64,000 nt of DNA from Pseudomonas fluorescens. Lineage in GTDB: Bacteria > Pseudomonadota > Gammaproteobacteria > Pseudomonadales > Pseudomonadaceae. The position numbers were made by a program, and so were the translations under genes. The DNA is taken from assembly GCF_018614655.1 (NCBI RefSeq), contig NZ_JAGGOG010000014.1, positions 248,001-312,000 on the forward strand. Direction: 5' to 3'. The notes beneath the pieces were generated by a model, which searched no databases, was not told the origin of the DNA, and was given only the letters and a program-made list of their open reading frames with translations. Below, piece by piece: positions 32,212 to 40,345 of the stretch (positions are counted from its first letter, which is position 1; the number at the start of each line of letters is the position of its first letter).

Positions 32212-32430
32212 ATGCCAGCTCTTTACGTGATGATTCCGGCGGCACTGTTGATCGTGGCCATCGCCATTTACATCTTCTTCTGGGCGGTAGACAGCGGCCA
32301 GTACGACGACCTCGACGGCCCGGCCCACAGTGTGCTGTTCGACGATCAGGACCCGAACCACCTGGCGGCGATCGACGAAGCCAACGGTCCTGATCAACCC
32401 GCAAAACCCAAAGACCCACCCCATGCTTGA
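32212..32430 (+). CDS. ccoS: Cbb3 oxidase assembly protein CcoS
   Basis: 72-aa single-span protein (MIPAALLIVAIAIYIFFWAV, then a soluble acidic tail with SVLFDD), required for heme and copper insertion into cbb3 oxidase in other bacteria. GGAG lies 5 bases before the ATG at 32212; an upstream GTG at 32206 is not used. Overlaps the next gene by 8 bases. Confidence 0.9.
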   Translation: MPALYVMIPAALLIVAIAIYIFFWAVDSGQYDDLDGPAHSVLFDDQDPNHLAAIDEANGPDQPAKPKDPPHA

Positions 32431-33106
32431 ACTCGTGCCACTGCTGGTCTCGGCAGTCATCCTCGGTTTGTTGGGCGGTGGTCATTGCCTGGGCATGTGC
32501 GGCGGGCTGATGGGCGCGCTGACCCTGGCGATTCCCAAGGAACAACGCAGCCGACGCTTTCGTCTGTTGCTGGCCTACAACCTGGGACGAATCCTCAGCT
32601 ATGCCAGCGCTGGCCTGCTGATCGGCCTGGCAGGCTGGGCGGTGGCCAACAGCCCAGCCGCGATGTTCATGCGCGTCCTTGCCGGACTGTTATTGATCGC
32701 CATGGGCCTGTACCTGGCCGGTTGGTGGAGCGGCCTGACCCGTATCGAAAGCCTCGGTCGTGGCCTGTGGCGCCATATCCAGCCCGTTGCCAACCGTTTG
32801 CTGCCGGTGTCCAGCCTGCCCCGGGCGTTACTGCTGGGGGCACTCTGGGGCTGGTTGCCATGCGGGCTGGTTTACAGCACCTTGCTCTGGGCCGCCAGCC
32901 AAGGTAATGCACTGGATAGCGCAATGCTGATGCTCGCGTTCGGCCTCGGCACCTGGCCGGTGTTGCTGGCCACCGGGCTCGCGGCCGAGCGTGTCACCGC
33001 GCTGTTGCGCAAACGCAGCGTACGAATGGCCGGTGGCTTGCTGGTGGTGCTGTTCGGTGTCTGGACCTTGCCCGGGCCCCATCAGCACTGGCTGATGGGC
33101 CACTGA
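32423..33106 (+). CDS. SafE/TauE-like membrane protein, cco-linked (CcoS-downstream)
   Basis: 227 aa, six spans, starting MLELVPLLVSAVILGLLGGG. Near the N-terminus GHCLGMCGGLMGAL holds a His-Cys-Cys cluster, and later GWLPCGLVYSTL adds another cysteine; these match the DUF/urease-accessory-like transporters (sometimes called CcoH-, DsbD-like or SafE) that accompany cbb3 or heavy-metal genes. Possible role in copper handling for oxidase assembly, inferred from residues and from overlap with ccoS. The start at 32423 overlaps the end of ccoS. Confidence 0.82.
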   Translation: MLELVPLLVSAVILGLLGGGHCLGMCGGLMGALTLAIPKEQRSRRFRLLLAYNLGRILSYASAGLLIGLAGWAVANSPAAMFMRVLAGLLLIAMGLYLAGWWSGLTRIESLGRGLWRHIQPVANRLLPVSSLPRALLLGALWGWLPCGLVYSTLLWAASQGNALDSAMLMLAFGLGTWPVLLATGLAAERVTALLRKRSVRMAGGLLVVLFGVWTLPGPHQHWLMGH

Positions 33107-33135
33107 GTCGCCCTGTGGCATAGCGCCGCTCCCCG

Positions 33136-33177
33136 TTGATGCAAATCAAGATGCCCCACCGGCACTCCCCCTAGACT
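33136..33177 (+). promoter_or_regulatory. hemN: Anr-dependent promoter of hemN
   Basis: A perfect Anr/Fnr box TTGAT-GCAA-ATCAA at 33136-33149 and a -10 TAGACT at 33172-33177. The predicted start near 33184 places the box centre at about -41.5, the class II activator position. The regulator anr itself is 2 kb downstream. Confidence 0.85.
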
Positions 33178-33209
33178 CGGCCCACTAGCCTATCCGGGGG
33201 AGCACCCGC

Positions 33210-34592
33210 ATGCTCGACGCCATTCGTTGGGATACTGATCTGATTCACCGCTACGACTTGGCGGGGCCGCGCTACACCTCGTACCCCACTGCCGTGCAAT
33301 TCAACAGCCAGGTCGGCACCTTCGACCTGCTCCACGCCCTGCGCGAAAGCCGCAAGGCCGTACGGCCTCTGTCGCTGTACGTGCATGTGCCGTTCTGCGC
33401 CAATATTTGCTACTACTGCGCCTGCAACAAGGTGATCACCAAGGACCGCGGCCGCGCTCAGGCGTATCTGCAACGCCTGGAACAGGAAATCCAGTTGGTG
33501 GCCTGCCACCTGGACCCCAGCCAGAAAGTCGAGCAACTGCACTTTGGCGGTGGCACCCCGACCTTTCTCAGCCATGACGAACTGCGCCAGGTGATGGCCC
33601 AACTGCGCAGGCACTTCAACCTGCTGGACAACGATTCCGGCGATTACGGCATCGAGATCGACCCACGGGAAGCCGATTGGTCCACCATGGGCTTGCTCCG
33701 TGAACTGGGTTTCAACCGCGTGAGTGTCGGCCTGCAAGACCTGGATCCCAACGTGCAACGGGCGGTCAATCGTCTGCAAAGCCTTGAAGAAACCCGCGCG
33801 GTGATGGATGCGGCACGCACCCTGCAATTTCGCTCGATCAATATCGACCTGATCTACGGCTTGCCCAAGCAGACGCCGTTGAGTTTCGCTCGTACGGTGG
33901 AGGAAGTGATCAGCCTGCAACCCGACCGCCTCTCGGTGTTCAACTATGCCCACTTGCCGGAACGTTTTATGCCCCAGCGGCGGATCAACACCGCTGATTT
34001 GCCAACCCCGGCCGAAAAGTTGTTGATGCTGCAAACCACCATAGAGCAACTGACCAACGCCGGTTACCGCTACATCGGCATGGACCACTTTGCCCTGCCG
34101 GATGACGAACTGGCCATCGCCCAGGAAGAGTCAACGCTGCAACGCAACTTCCAGGGCTATACCACCCACGGGCATTGCGATTTGATCGGGCTCGGGGTGT
34201 CGGCCATCAGCCAGATTGGCGACCTGTACTGCCAGAACAGCAGCGACCTGAATCACTACCAGAACGCCTTGGCCGGCGCACAACTGGCCACCAGCCGTGG
34301 CCTGGTATGCAACCCGGACGACCGTTTACGGCGGGAGGTGATTCAACAGTTGATCTGCAACTTCAACCTGACATTCGAGGGGATCGAACAGGCCTTCAAT
34401 ATTGATTTTCGTGGGTATTTCGCAGCGCTCTGGCCGCAACTGGAAGCCATGGGCAAGGAGGGTCTGATCGAACTCGACGCCCAGGGCATCCGCGTCTTGC
34501 CAGCGGGACGCCTGCTGGTGCGCTCGGTGTGCATGGTGTTCGATACCTACCTGGAACACCAGAACAGGCAGCGATTTTCACGGGTGATCTGA
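33210..34592 (+). CDS. hemN: Oxygen-independent coproporphyrinogen III oxidase HemN
   Basis: Radical-SAM enzyme that decarboxylates coproporphyrinogen III during heme synthesis without oxygen. 460 aa, full length. The cluster motif is C63-ANI-C67-YY-C70 followed by AC (CxxxCxxCxC), and the N-terminus includes YTSYPTAVQF typical of true HemN as opposed to HemW. The ATG has GGGGGAG upstream. The perfect Anr box fits low-oxygen induction and supplies heme for the cbb3 oxidases next door. Convergent with the coiled-coil gene; only 7 bases between ends. Confidence 0.96.
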   Translation: MLDAIRWDTDLIHRYDLAGPRYTSYPTAVQFNSQVGTFDLLHALRESRKAVRPLSLYVHVPFCANICYYCACNKVITKDRGRAQAYLQRLEQEIQLVACHLDPSQKVEQLHFGGGTPTFLSHDELRQVMAQLRRHFNLLDNDSGDYGIEIDPREADWSTMGLLRELGFNRVSVGLQDLDPNVQRAVNRLQSLEETRAVMDAARTLQFRSINIDLIYGLPKQTPLSFARTVEEVISLQPDRLSVFNYAHLPERFMPQRRINTADLPTPAEKLLMLQTTIEQLTNAGYRYIGMDHFALPDDELAIAQEESTLQRNFQGYTTHGHCDLIGLGVSAISQIGDLYCQNSSDLNHYQNALAGAQLATSRGLVCNPDDRLRREVIQQLICNFNLTFEGIEQAFNIDFRGYFAALWPQLEAMGKEGLIELDAQGIRVLPAGRLLVRSVCMVFDTYLEHQNRQRFSRVI

Positions 34593-34599
34593 AGGTCGG

Positions 34600-35064
34600 C
34601 TACTTCATCGCCAGGCCGGCAGCCTTGATCGCATCACCCGGGTCCAGGTCCTTGATAGCCTTGGCCAAGGACGCTTGGGCGGACGTCAAGCCCGCCTGCA
34701 ACGTGCTCATGGCCGACTGCAAACTGCCGAGCCTGGCTTGGGCCTCTTCAGGGCTGAGGTTCTTGTCAGCCATTACTGCGGCCATCTCCGCCTGTTTTTC
34801 GGCAATCTGTTGTTTGATCTGGCGAATCAGCTTGAGCAACTGCTTAACGTTATCGGCCAGCCCGCTATCGTCGATATCATTGTTGGAAGCACTCTGCGCC
34901 GCCGCCGCTTTCATGGCCGCACCGGAAATGGTGACGACCACACCAGGCTTGGACTCAGGAGCAACAGGAGTAACCGAAGTGTCGTCCTCGGCAATCACCT
35001 TTTTCGGCTCAAGCACTGTAGGGATAACCGTGTGTGCTGCAAGGTTGGTACTGAAGGAAAGCAT
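34600..35064 (-). CDS. Coiled-coil protein of unknown function, 154 aa (PA1545-like position)
   Basis: Starts MLSFSTNLAAHTVIPTVLEP; residues 70-140 form a heptad-rich helix (LLKLIRQIKQQIAEKQAEM, then LGSLQSAMSTLQAGLT). No signal peptide or membrane span, no catalytic motif. Resembles small FlxA-like or other coiled-coil proteins, but this is weak. AGGAGG lies 8 bases upstream of the ATG at 35064, a far better site than for the longer frames that start at 35085, 35103 or 35169. P. aeruginosa has an uncharacterised gene in the same slot between anr and hemN. Confidence 0.75.
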   Translation of the reverse strand: MLSFSTNLAAHTVIPTVLEPKKVIAEDDTSVTPVAPESKPGVVVTISGAAMKAAAAQSASNNDIDDSGLADNVKQLLKLIRQIKQQIAEKQAEMAAVMADKNLSPEEAQARLGSLQSAMSTLQAGLTSAQASLAKAIKDLDPGDAIKAAGLAMK

Positions 35065-35219
35065 GGCTTGAGCCTCCTGGCTCATGGGGCAATACCAGTT
35101 CATCGGCGGCTGTTGAACAATCTTTATACCCCGACCGGCTTCTTGTACACGCTGGCCTGACCCTCCCACAGTGCGGTACCCTTACGTCTTATGTGTGATT
35201 TCCCACAAGGATTTAAGAA

Positions 35220-35954
35220 ATGTCCGAGCCAGTCAAACTGCGCGCTCATAACCAGGCCCACTGCAAGGATTGCAGCCTGGCCCCTCTGTGCCTGCCACTT
35301 TCGCTGAATCTGGAAGACATGGACGCGCTGGACGAAATCGTTAAACGTGGTCGACCGCTGAAAAAAGGTGAGTTTCTGTTTCGCCAGGGTGACCAGTTCG
35401 ATTCCGTCTACGCAGTGCGCTCGGGTGCGTTGAAAACCTTCAGCTTGAGTGATGGCGGCGAAGAGCAGATCACCGGCTTCCACCTGCCCAGCGAACTGGT
35501 CGGTCTGTCAGGCATGGACACTGAAACTCACCCGGTGTCGGCCCAGGCGCTGGAGACCACCTCGGTGTGTGAAATCCCTTTTGAGCGCCTGGATGAACTG
35601 GCGCTGCAATTGCCACAATTGCGTCGGCAATTGATGCGGGTCATGAGCCGGGAAATTCGCGACGACCAGCAGATGATGCTGCTGTTATCGAAGAAAACCG
35701 CCGACGAGCGTATCGCCACCTTCCTGGTCAACCTCTCCGCGCGCTTCCGTGCCCGAGGCTTCTCGGCCAATCAGTTCCGCCTGAGCATGTCGCGCAACGA
35801 AATCGGCAACTACCTGGGGCTGGCGGTGGAAACCGTGTCCCGGGTGTTCACTCGCTTCCAGCAAAACGCGTTGATCGCCGCCGAGGGCAAGGAGGTGCAC
35901 ATCCTCGACCCGATCCAGCTTTGCGCCCTGGCCGGCGGCTCCCTGGAAGGCTGA
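35220..35954 (+). CDS. anr: Oxygen-sensing transcriptional regulator Anr (FNR family)
   Basis: 244-aa cytoplasmic regulator carrying a [4Fe-4S] cluster that is lost in oxygen. The four ligands seen in Fnr are all present: C15, C18, C24 in [14 protein letters not shown], and C117 in [10 protein letters not shown] cAMP-like beta-roll spans 40-130, a long dimer helix follows, and the recognition helix lies in [20 protein letters not shown]. Under low oxygen it binds TTGAT-N4-ATCAA; a perfect copy precedes hemN. AAGGA precedes the ATG. It should control hemN, ccoN-2 and probably ccoG in this same window. Confidence 0.96.
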   Translation: MSEPVKLRAHNQAHCKDCSLAPLCLPLSLNLEDMDALDEIVKRGRPLKKGEFLFRQGDQFDSVYAVRSGALKTFSLSDGGEEQITGFHLPSELVGLSGMDTETHPVSAQALETTSVCEIPFERLDELALQLPQLRRQLMRVMSREIRDDQQMMLLLSKKTADERIATFLVNLSARFRARGFSANQFRLSMSRNEIGNYLGLAVETVSRVFTRFQQNALIAAEGKEVHILDPIQLCALAGGSLEG

Positions 35955-35962
35955 TCCAGGCG

Positions 35963-35987
35963 CCCGCGACCGAGGTTCGGTCGCGGG
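35963..35987 (+). terminator. Hairpin between anr and apt
   Basis: CCCGCGACCGA - GGT - TCGGTCGCGGG, an eleven-base perfect stem, followed only by TTA, so termination may be partial. Immediately after it TATACT (35989-35994) could be the -10 of apt. Confidence 0.6.
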
Positions 35988-36027
35988 TTATACTGCCCAG
36001 CCGCCCTTCTTCCCAGGACACCCGACG

Positions 36028-36576
36028 ATGGTCTTCGATTCATTCGACATCAAATCTCTGATTCGCCCAGTCATCGACTTCCCCAAGCCTGGGGTGATCT
36101 TTCGCGATATCACGCCGCTGTTTCAATCCCCGCGGGCGTTGCGCCTGGTGGCGGATAGCTTTGTCCACCGCTACGTCGAAGCCGACTTCACCCACATTGG
36201 TGCGATGGGTGCCCGGGGCTTCCTGATCGGTTCGATCATCGCCTATCAATTGAACAAGCCGCTGATCCTGTTCCGCAAGCAGGGCAAATTGCCGGCCGAT
36301 GTGTTGAGCGAGGGTTACCAGACCGAGTACGGCGAGGCTTTCCTGGAAGTGCACGCTGACAGCCTGTGTGAAGGCGATTCGGTGCTGATGTTCGATGACC
36401 TGATCGCCACCGGCGGCACCCTGATTGCAGCGGCCAACCTGGTACAGCGCATGAGCGCGCGGATTTTCGAAGCGGCGGCGATTATCGACCTGCCGGAGCT
36501 GAGAGGCTCCCAGCGCCTGGAAGACATGGGAATCCCGACGTTTTGCCTGACCCAGTTTGCGCTGACGGACAAGTAA
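36028..36576 (+). CDS. apt: Adenine phosphoribosyltransferase
   Basis: 182-aa purine-salvage enzyme that turns adenine and PRPP into AMP. The PRPP-binding motif [12 protein letters not shown] is at residues 119-130, and [10 protein letters not shown] and GARGFLIGS are standard Apt blocks. Length normal. The start at 36028 has CCCAGGACACCCGACG before it, with AGGA 9 bases away. Convergent with the acyl-CoA dehydrogenase, 6 bases apart. Confidence 0.95.
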   Translation: MVFDSFDIKSLIRPVIDFPKPGVIFRDITPLFQSPRALRLVADSFVHRYVEADFTHIGAMGARGFLIGSIIAYQLNKPLILFRKQGKLPADVLSEGYQTEYGEAFLEVHADSLCEGDSVLMFDDLIATGGTLIAAANLVQRMSARIFEAAAIIDLPELRGSQRLEDMGIPTFCLTQFALTDK

Positions 36577-36582
36577 GCCGGG

Positions 36583-37731
36583 TTACAAACCCATCTGCTT
36601 ACTGATGATTTCATTCATCACTTCCCGGGTCCCGCCACCGATGGAGAGGATCCGGTTGTCCCGACACAGCCGCTCTACCAGGCTGCCGCGCATGTAACCC
36701 AGGCCACCAAGGATCTGCACGGCATCGTAGGTCACACGGTCGGCGGTGTCGGTGGCGACGTTCTTGGCCATGGAAATTTCCTTGATCACGCTCTGTCCCG
36801 CGGCCATCTTCGCGGCCTGGCGGTAGGTGAACTCCCGGGAGACTTCCACCGCAGTGGCCATTTCCGCCAAGCGATGCTTGAGCACCTGGAACTTGCCGAT
36901 GGGCTTGCCGAAAGCTTCGCGCTGGGCGGCCCATTTCAGGCTCTCCTCCAGGGCAAGCTGTGCGGTCATGTTGGCCATCAACGCGAGGGCCAGGCGCTCA
37001 CTCTGGAAGTTGCCCATGATGCAGGCAAACCCCATGTTCTCGACACCGATCAGGTTACCCACCGGTACTCGGCAATCGTCGAAGAACAGTTCAGCGGTGT
37101 CTGACGCCCACCAGCCCATTTTCTTTAGCGGTTGGCCTGTGGTGAAGCCCGGCGTGTCCTTCTCCATCAACAGCAGGCTGATACCGCCAAACCCCGGCCC
37201 ACCAGTGCGCACGGCCACGGTGTAGAAGTCGGCGCGTATACCGCTGGTGATAAAGGTTTTGCTGCCGCTGACACGATAATGATCACCGTCGCGCACCGCA
37301 CGGGTTTGCAGGCTGGCGACATCGGAACCGCCACCCGGCTCCGTAACCGCCAGGGCCATGATCTTCTCGCCAGACAAGACCTGCGGCGCGACACGGTCAC
37401 GTACTTCAGGCCGAGCCCATTTGACGATGGGCGGCAGGCCGATATCCAGCGAGCCCAGCCCCGCCACTACACCACCCGAGCCGCAACGCATCAGCTCCTC
37501 GCTGACGGCGACCTTGGCGAACAGGTCCCCTTCGTGGCTGCCACCCAGGGCTTCGGGGTAACCGATACCAAGAATCCCGGCCGCACCGGCCTTGAGGTAA
37601 AGCTCGCGTGGGAAGCTTTCAGCCTCTTCCCACTGCTCGATGTCCGGCAAGATCTCGCGTTCGACAAAGCGGCGCACGCTGTCGCGGACCAATTGGTGGC
37701 TGGGGTCGAAGTATTCCTGATAGGTAGACAT
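36583..37731 (-). CDS. Acyl-CoA dehydrogenase
   Basis: FAD enzyme of 382 aa that introduces the first double bond in acyl-CoA oxidation. ALAVTEPGGGSDVAS is the flavin-binding signature, and QILGGLGYMRGSLVERL with DNRILSIGGGTREV is the C-terminal catalytic and FAD region. Chain-length or branch specificity cannot be read. ATG at 37731 is chosen over TTG 37737 because GGAG is 7 bases upstream. Single gene; same slot as PA1535 in P. aeruginosa. Confidence 0.92.
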   Translation of the reverse strand: MSTYQEYFDPSHQLVRDSVRRFVEREILPDIEQWEEAESFPRELYLKAGAAGILGIGYPEALGGSHEGDLFAKVAVSEELMRCGSGGVVAGLGSLDIGLPPIVKWARPEVRDRVAPQVLSGEKIMALAVTEPGGGSDVASLQTRAVRDGDHYRVSGSKTFITSGIRADFYTVAVRTGGPGFGGISLLLMEKDTPGFTTGQPLKKMGWWASDTAELFFDDCRVPVGNLIGVENMGFACIMGNFQSERLALALMANMTAQLALEESLKWAAQREAFGKPIGKFQVLKHRLAEMATAVEVSREFTYRQAAKMAAGQSVIKEISMAKNVATDTADRVTYDAVQILGGLGYMRGSLVERLCRDNRILSIGGGTREVMNEIISKQMGL

Positions 37732-37820
37732 CGGCAAGCTCCACGGGACGGTGGAGCGAACTTACCAAGCGCTTGCTTGGTTATCAAGCCAAAGAAAAAC
37801 TCGTGAACACCACAAAACGA

Positions 37821-37993
37821 ATGTGGGAGCGGGCTTGCTCGCGAAGGCGGTTGTAGCCGCTGCCGAGGCACGAGGCTGCGATGCGTGTCCGCAGGACCGC
37901 CTTGGGGCCGCTGCGTCGGAATGCCGCACCAAGCCCATCGCAGCCTCATTCTTCGGCAGCGGCTACAACCGCCTTCGCGAGCAAGCCCGCTTG
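37821..37993. repeat. Large REP-type inverted repeat with 55-base arms
   Basis: Arm 37829-37883 and inverse arm 37936-37990 match over 55 bases with about five mismatches clustered in one place; 52 bases lie between. The outer 20 bases of each arm are the common REP core (GCGGGCTTGCTCGCGAAGGC), while the inner part GGTTGTAGCCGCTGCCGA is not shared with the other REP pairs of this window. RNA across it would form a very long hairpin upstream of the acyl-CoA dehydrogenase gene and downstream of recR. Confidence 0.9.
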
Positions 37994-38045
37994 TATGGTT
38001 GCCCCTCAACCATAGAATCTCCCACATTCTGTCCTGCAGTGCGGC

Positions 38046-38648
38046 TTAGAGCGCGATTGGCTTACGCCCGGCAAATGAATGCGCCAAGGTGCCGCCATCG
38101 ACCAACTCCAGCTCACCGCCCAGCGGTACGCCATGGGCGATACGCGAGGTGATCAAGCCTTTGTTGCTCAATAACTGCGCGATGTAATGCGCCGTGGCCT
38201 CGCCCTCCACCGTCGGGTTGGTGGCCAGGATCACTTCGGTAAACGTGCCCTGCTCTTCGATCCGCGCCACCAGTTGCGGAATACCGATGGCCTCCGGACC
38301 CAGACCGTCCAGCGGCGACAGATGGCCCTTGAGCACAAAGTAGCGGCCGCGATAACCGGTCTGTTCCACCGCATACACATCCATCGGCCCTTCAACCACG
38401 CACAGCAGCGTGTCGTCGCGGCGCGGATCAGCGCATTGCGGGCAGAGTTCTTCCTCGGTGAGGGTGCGACACAATCGGCAATGGCCCACACCCTCCATGG
38501 CTTGGCTCAACGCCTGGGCCAACCGGGAACCACCGCTGCGATCACGCTCCAGCAGTTGCAGCGCCATACGCTGGGCGGTTTTCTGACCCACGCCTGGCAA
38601 GGTACGCAAGGCGTCGATCAGTTGACGAATCAGGGGGCTGAAGCTCAT
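38046..38648 (-). CDS. recR: Recombination protein RecR
   Basis: 200-aa protein that with RecO loads RecA at gaps. The helix-hairpin-helix region comes first ([20 protein letters not shown]), then a zinc finger [16 protein letters not shown] (about 57-72) and a Toprim domain with [12 protein letters not shown]. Full length. The ATG at 38648 has only CTTTCCCC upstream, a weak ribosome site. In many bacteria dnaX-ybaB-recR is contiguous; here an oxidoreductase gene sits between ybaB and recR. Confidence 0.95.
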   Translation of the reverse strand: MSFSPLIRQLIDALRTLPGVGQKTAQRMALQLLERDRSGGSRLAQALSQAMEGVGHCRLCRTLTEEELCPQCADPRRDDTLLCVVEGPMDVYAVEQTGYRGRYFVLKGHLSPLDGLGPEAIGIPQLVARIEEQGTFTEVILATNPTVEGEATAHYIAQLLSNKGLITSRIAHGVPLGGELELVDGGTLAHSFAGRKPIAL

Positions 38649-38714
38649 GGGGAAAGGTCCGACAAAAACAACGAGACGCGGTTTATACCCGCGCCCCGGA
38701 TTAGCGTCAAATGC

Positions 38715-39749
38715 TCAATCTTGTGCGACACGCACTACCAACTTGCCGAAATTGCGCCCTTCCAGCAAACCGATAAAGGCGTCAGGCGCCTGTTCCAGGC
38801 CATCGACCACATCTTCGCGGAACTTGATTTTGCCATCCCGCACCCAGGGCGCCATGGCACTGAGGAATTCAGGCTGGCGATCGCCGTAGTCATCAAACAC
38901 GATAAAACCCTGGATCCGCACGCGCTTGGTCAGCAAGGTGCGCTGCAATGCCGGCAACCGGTCGGGACCGCTGGGTGCTTCATGGGCATTGTAACCGGCG
39001 ATCAGGCCGCACAACGGAATCCGTGCCTTGGGGTTGAGCAGCGGCACGACGGCGTCGAATACCTTGCCACCGACATTTTCAAAATAGATATCCACGCCCT
39101 TAAAGCAGGCCAGAGCCAGTTCATTGGCAAAATTCTCGCTCTTGTGGTCGATACAAGCATCAAAGCCCAACTCATCGACCACATAGCGGCACTTGTCCGC
39201 TCCGCCTGCCACACCCACCACCCGCAGGCCTTTGAGTTTGGCCACTTGGCCGACCACCGAGCCCACTGCGCCGGACGCTGCCGCCACCACCAGGGTTTCC
39301 CCGGCCTTGGGCTGACCGATGTCGGTCAGGCCCATGTAGGCGGTCATGCCCGGCATACCCAGGACGCCCAGGGCCATGGACGGACTGGCCAGCCCCTTGG
39401 GCACCGGTATCAGGTTGCGACCGTCGGAAATACTGTGGCTTTGCCAACCGGTGGCGCCGACTACCACGTCACCTACCTCGAACTTCGGGTTGCGCGACTG
39501 TTCGATCCGGCTGACAGCGCCACCGGTCATGACTTCACCGATTTCCACGGGGGCTGCGTAGGACGGCGCGTCGCTCATGCGGCCACGCATATAAGGATCC
39601 AGGGACAGGAACAGCGTCTTCAACAAGACCTGGCCATCGGCCAGGTCCGGCAGGGTGACGCGTTCGAGGCGGAAATTTTCCGGCACTGGCGCGCCTTGAG
39701 GCCGTGAGACCAGCACGATGCGCTGGTTGAGAGTCGGTTCTTGAGTCAT
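38715..39749 (-). CDS. NADP-dependent oxidoreductase, zinc-less MDR (CurA / LTB4DH type)
   Basis: 344 aa. The N-terminal NQRIVLVSRPQGAPVPENF and the loop VAAASGAVGSVVGQVAKLKG (AxxGxxG variant for NADPH) mark the medium-chain reductase group of curcumin reductase and leukotriene B4 dehydrogenase; DPYMRGRMSDAPSYA is another family block. No zinc cysteines. It probably reduces alpha,beta-unsaturated carbonyls. AAGGAG is 9-10 bases before the ATG at 39749, excluding an 11-residue extension. It has its own terminator region upstream and is likely expressed apart from dnaX-ybaB. Confidence 0.9.
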   Translation of the reverse strand: MTQEPTLNQRIVLVSRPQGAPVPENFRLERVTLPDLADGQVLLKTLFLSLDPYMRGRMSDAPSYAAPVEIGEVMTGGAVSRIEQSRNPKFEVGDVVVGATGWQSHSISDGRNLIPVPKGLASPSMALGVLGMPGMTAYMGLTDIGQPKAGETLVVAAASGAVGSVVGQVAKLKGLRVVGVAGGADKCRYVVDELGFDACIDHKSENFANELALACFKGVDIYFENVGGKVFDAVVPLLNPKARIPLCGLIAGYNAHEAPSGPDRLPALQRTLLTKRVRIQGFIVFDDYGDRQPEFLSAMAPWVRDGKIKFREDVVDGLEQAPDAFIGLLEGRNFGKLVVRVAQD

Positions 39750-39838
39750 CAGCGAGGCTCCTTTATCGGTGAGTGAATTCAACGGTATAGGGTGCAGACA
39801 CTTGCCGGGACGTTGAGGTTCGACAAAGTTATCGTCCC

Positions 39839-39874
39839 GTAGCAGCTGTCGAGCTTAAGCTCGACAGCTGCTAC
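39839..39874. repeat. Perfect 36-base palindrome
   Basis: GTAGCAGCTGTCGAGCTT is followed at once by its exact reverse complement, with no spacer, and GGGA/TCCC extends the symmetry beyond a two-base bulge. It lies between the oxidoreductase start and the terminator of ybaB. Could be an independent repeat family of fluorescent pseudomonads; it is not the REP core seen elsewhere here. Confidence 0.85.
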
Positions 39875-39889
39875 GCGGGAATATGCTTT

Positions 39890-39926
39890 AAAAAAAATGC
39901 CAGGCACGAGGCCTGGCATTTTTGTG
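39890..39926 (-). terminator. Terminator after ybaB
   Basis: AAAAAAATGCCAGGC - ACGAG - GCCTGGCATTTTTG. Minus-strand reading ends in a run of at least seven T, so it stops the dnaX-ybaB transcript before the oxidoreductase gene; the other strand also has five T. Confidence 0.88.
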
Positions 39927-39940
39927 ATCCCGCTCTTGAA

Positions 39941-40279
39941 TCAAAACGGCAGCTTCATGCCCGGCGGCAGTTGCATGCCTGCGGTCACGCCGGACATTTT
40001 GTCCTGGCTGTTGGCTTCGATCTTGCGCACGGCGTCGTTGACGGCCGCGGCGAACAAGGCTTCGAGCATTTCCAGGTCGTCTTCGCTCGCGCCTGGCAAT
40101 ACAGTTGGGTCGATGCTCACGCGCTTGATGTCGTGACGGCCCGTCATCACTACGCTGACCATATCGCCACCGGCTTTACCGGTGACTTCGGCATTGGCCA
40201 GTTCTTCCTGCATCTTGGCCATTTTTTCCTGCATCTGCTGCGCCTGCTTCATCAGGCCGGCCATGCCACCTTTCATCAT
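39941..40279 (-). CDS. ybaB: Nucleoid-associated protein YbaB/EbfC
   Basis: 112-aa DNA-binding dimer with the tweezer fold. N-terminal helix [20 protein letters not shown], central [20 protein letters not shown] and a flexible C-terminus ending LPPGMKLPF. The start at 40279 follows GAGGTGATTCCC and excludes a 21-residue upstream frame. 66 bases after dnaX, cotranscribed; a palindrome GGTGCCCATGGGCACC (about 40317-40332) lies in the gap. Confidence 0.94.
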   Translation of the reverse strand: MMKGGMAGLMKQAQQMQEKMAKMQEELANAEVTGKAGGDMVSVVMTGRHDIKRVSIDPTVLPGASEDDLEMLEALFAAAVNDAVRKIEANSQDKMSGVTAGMQLPPGMKLPF

Positions 40280-40345
40280 GGGAATCACCTCAAAAGTACG
40301 TGGATCAAGACAGCACGGTGCCCATGGGCACCGCGCCTTCAATTA

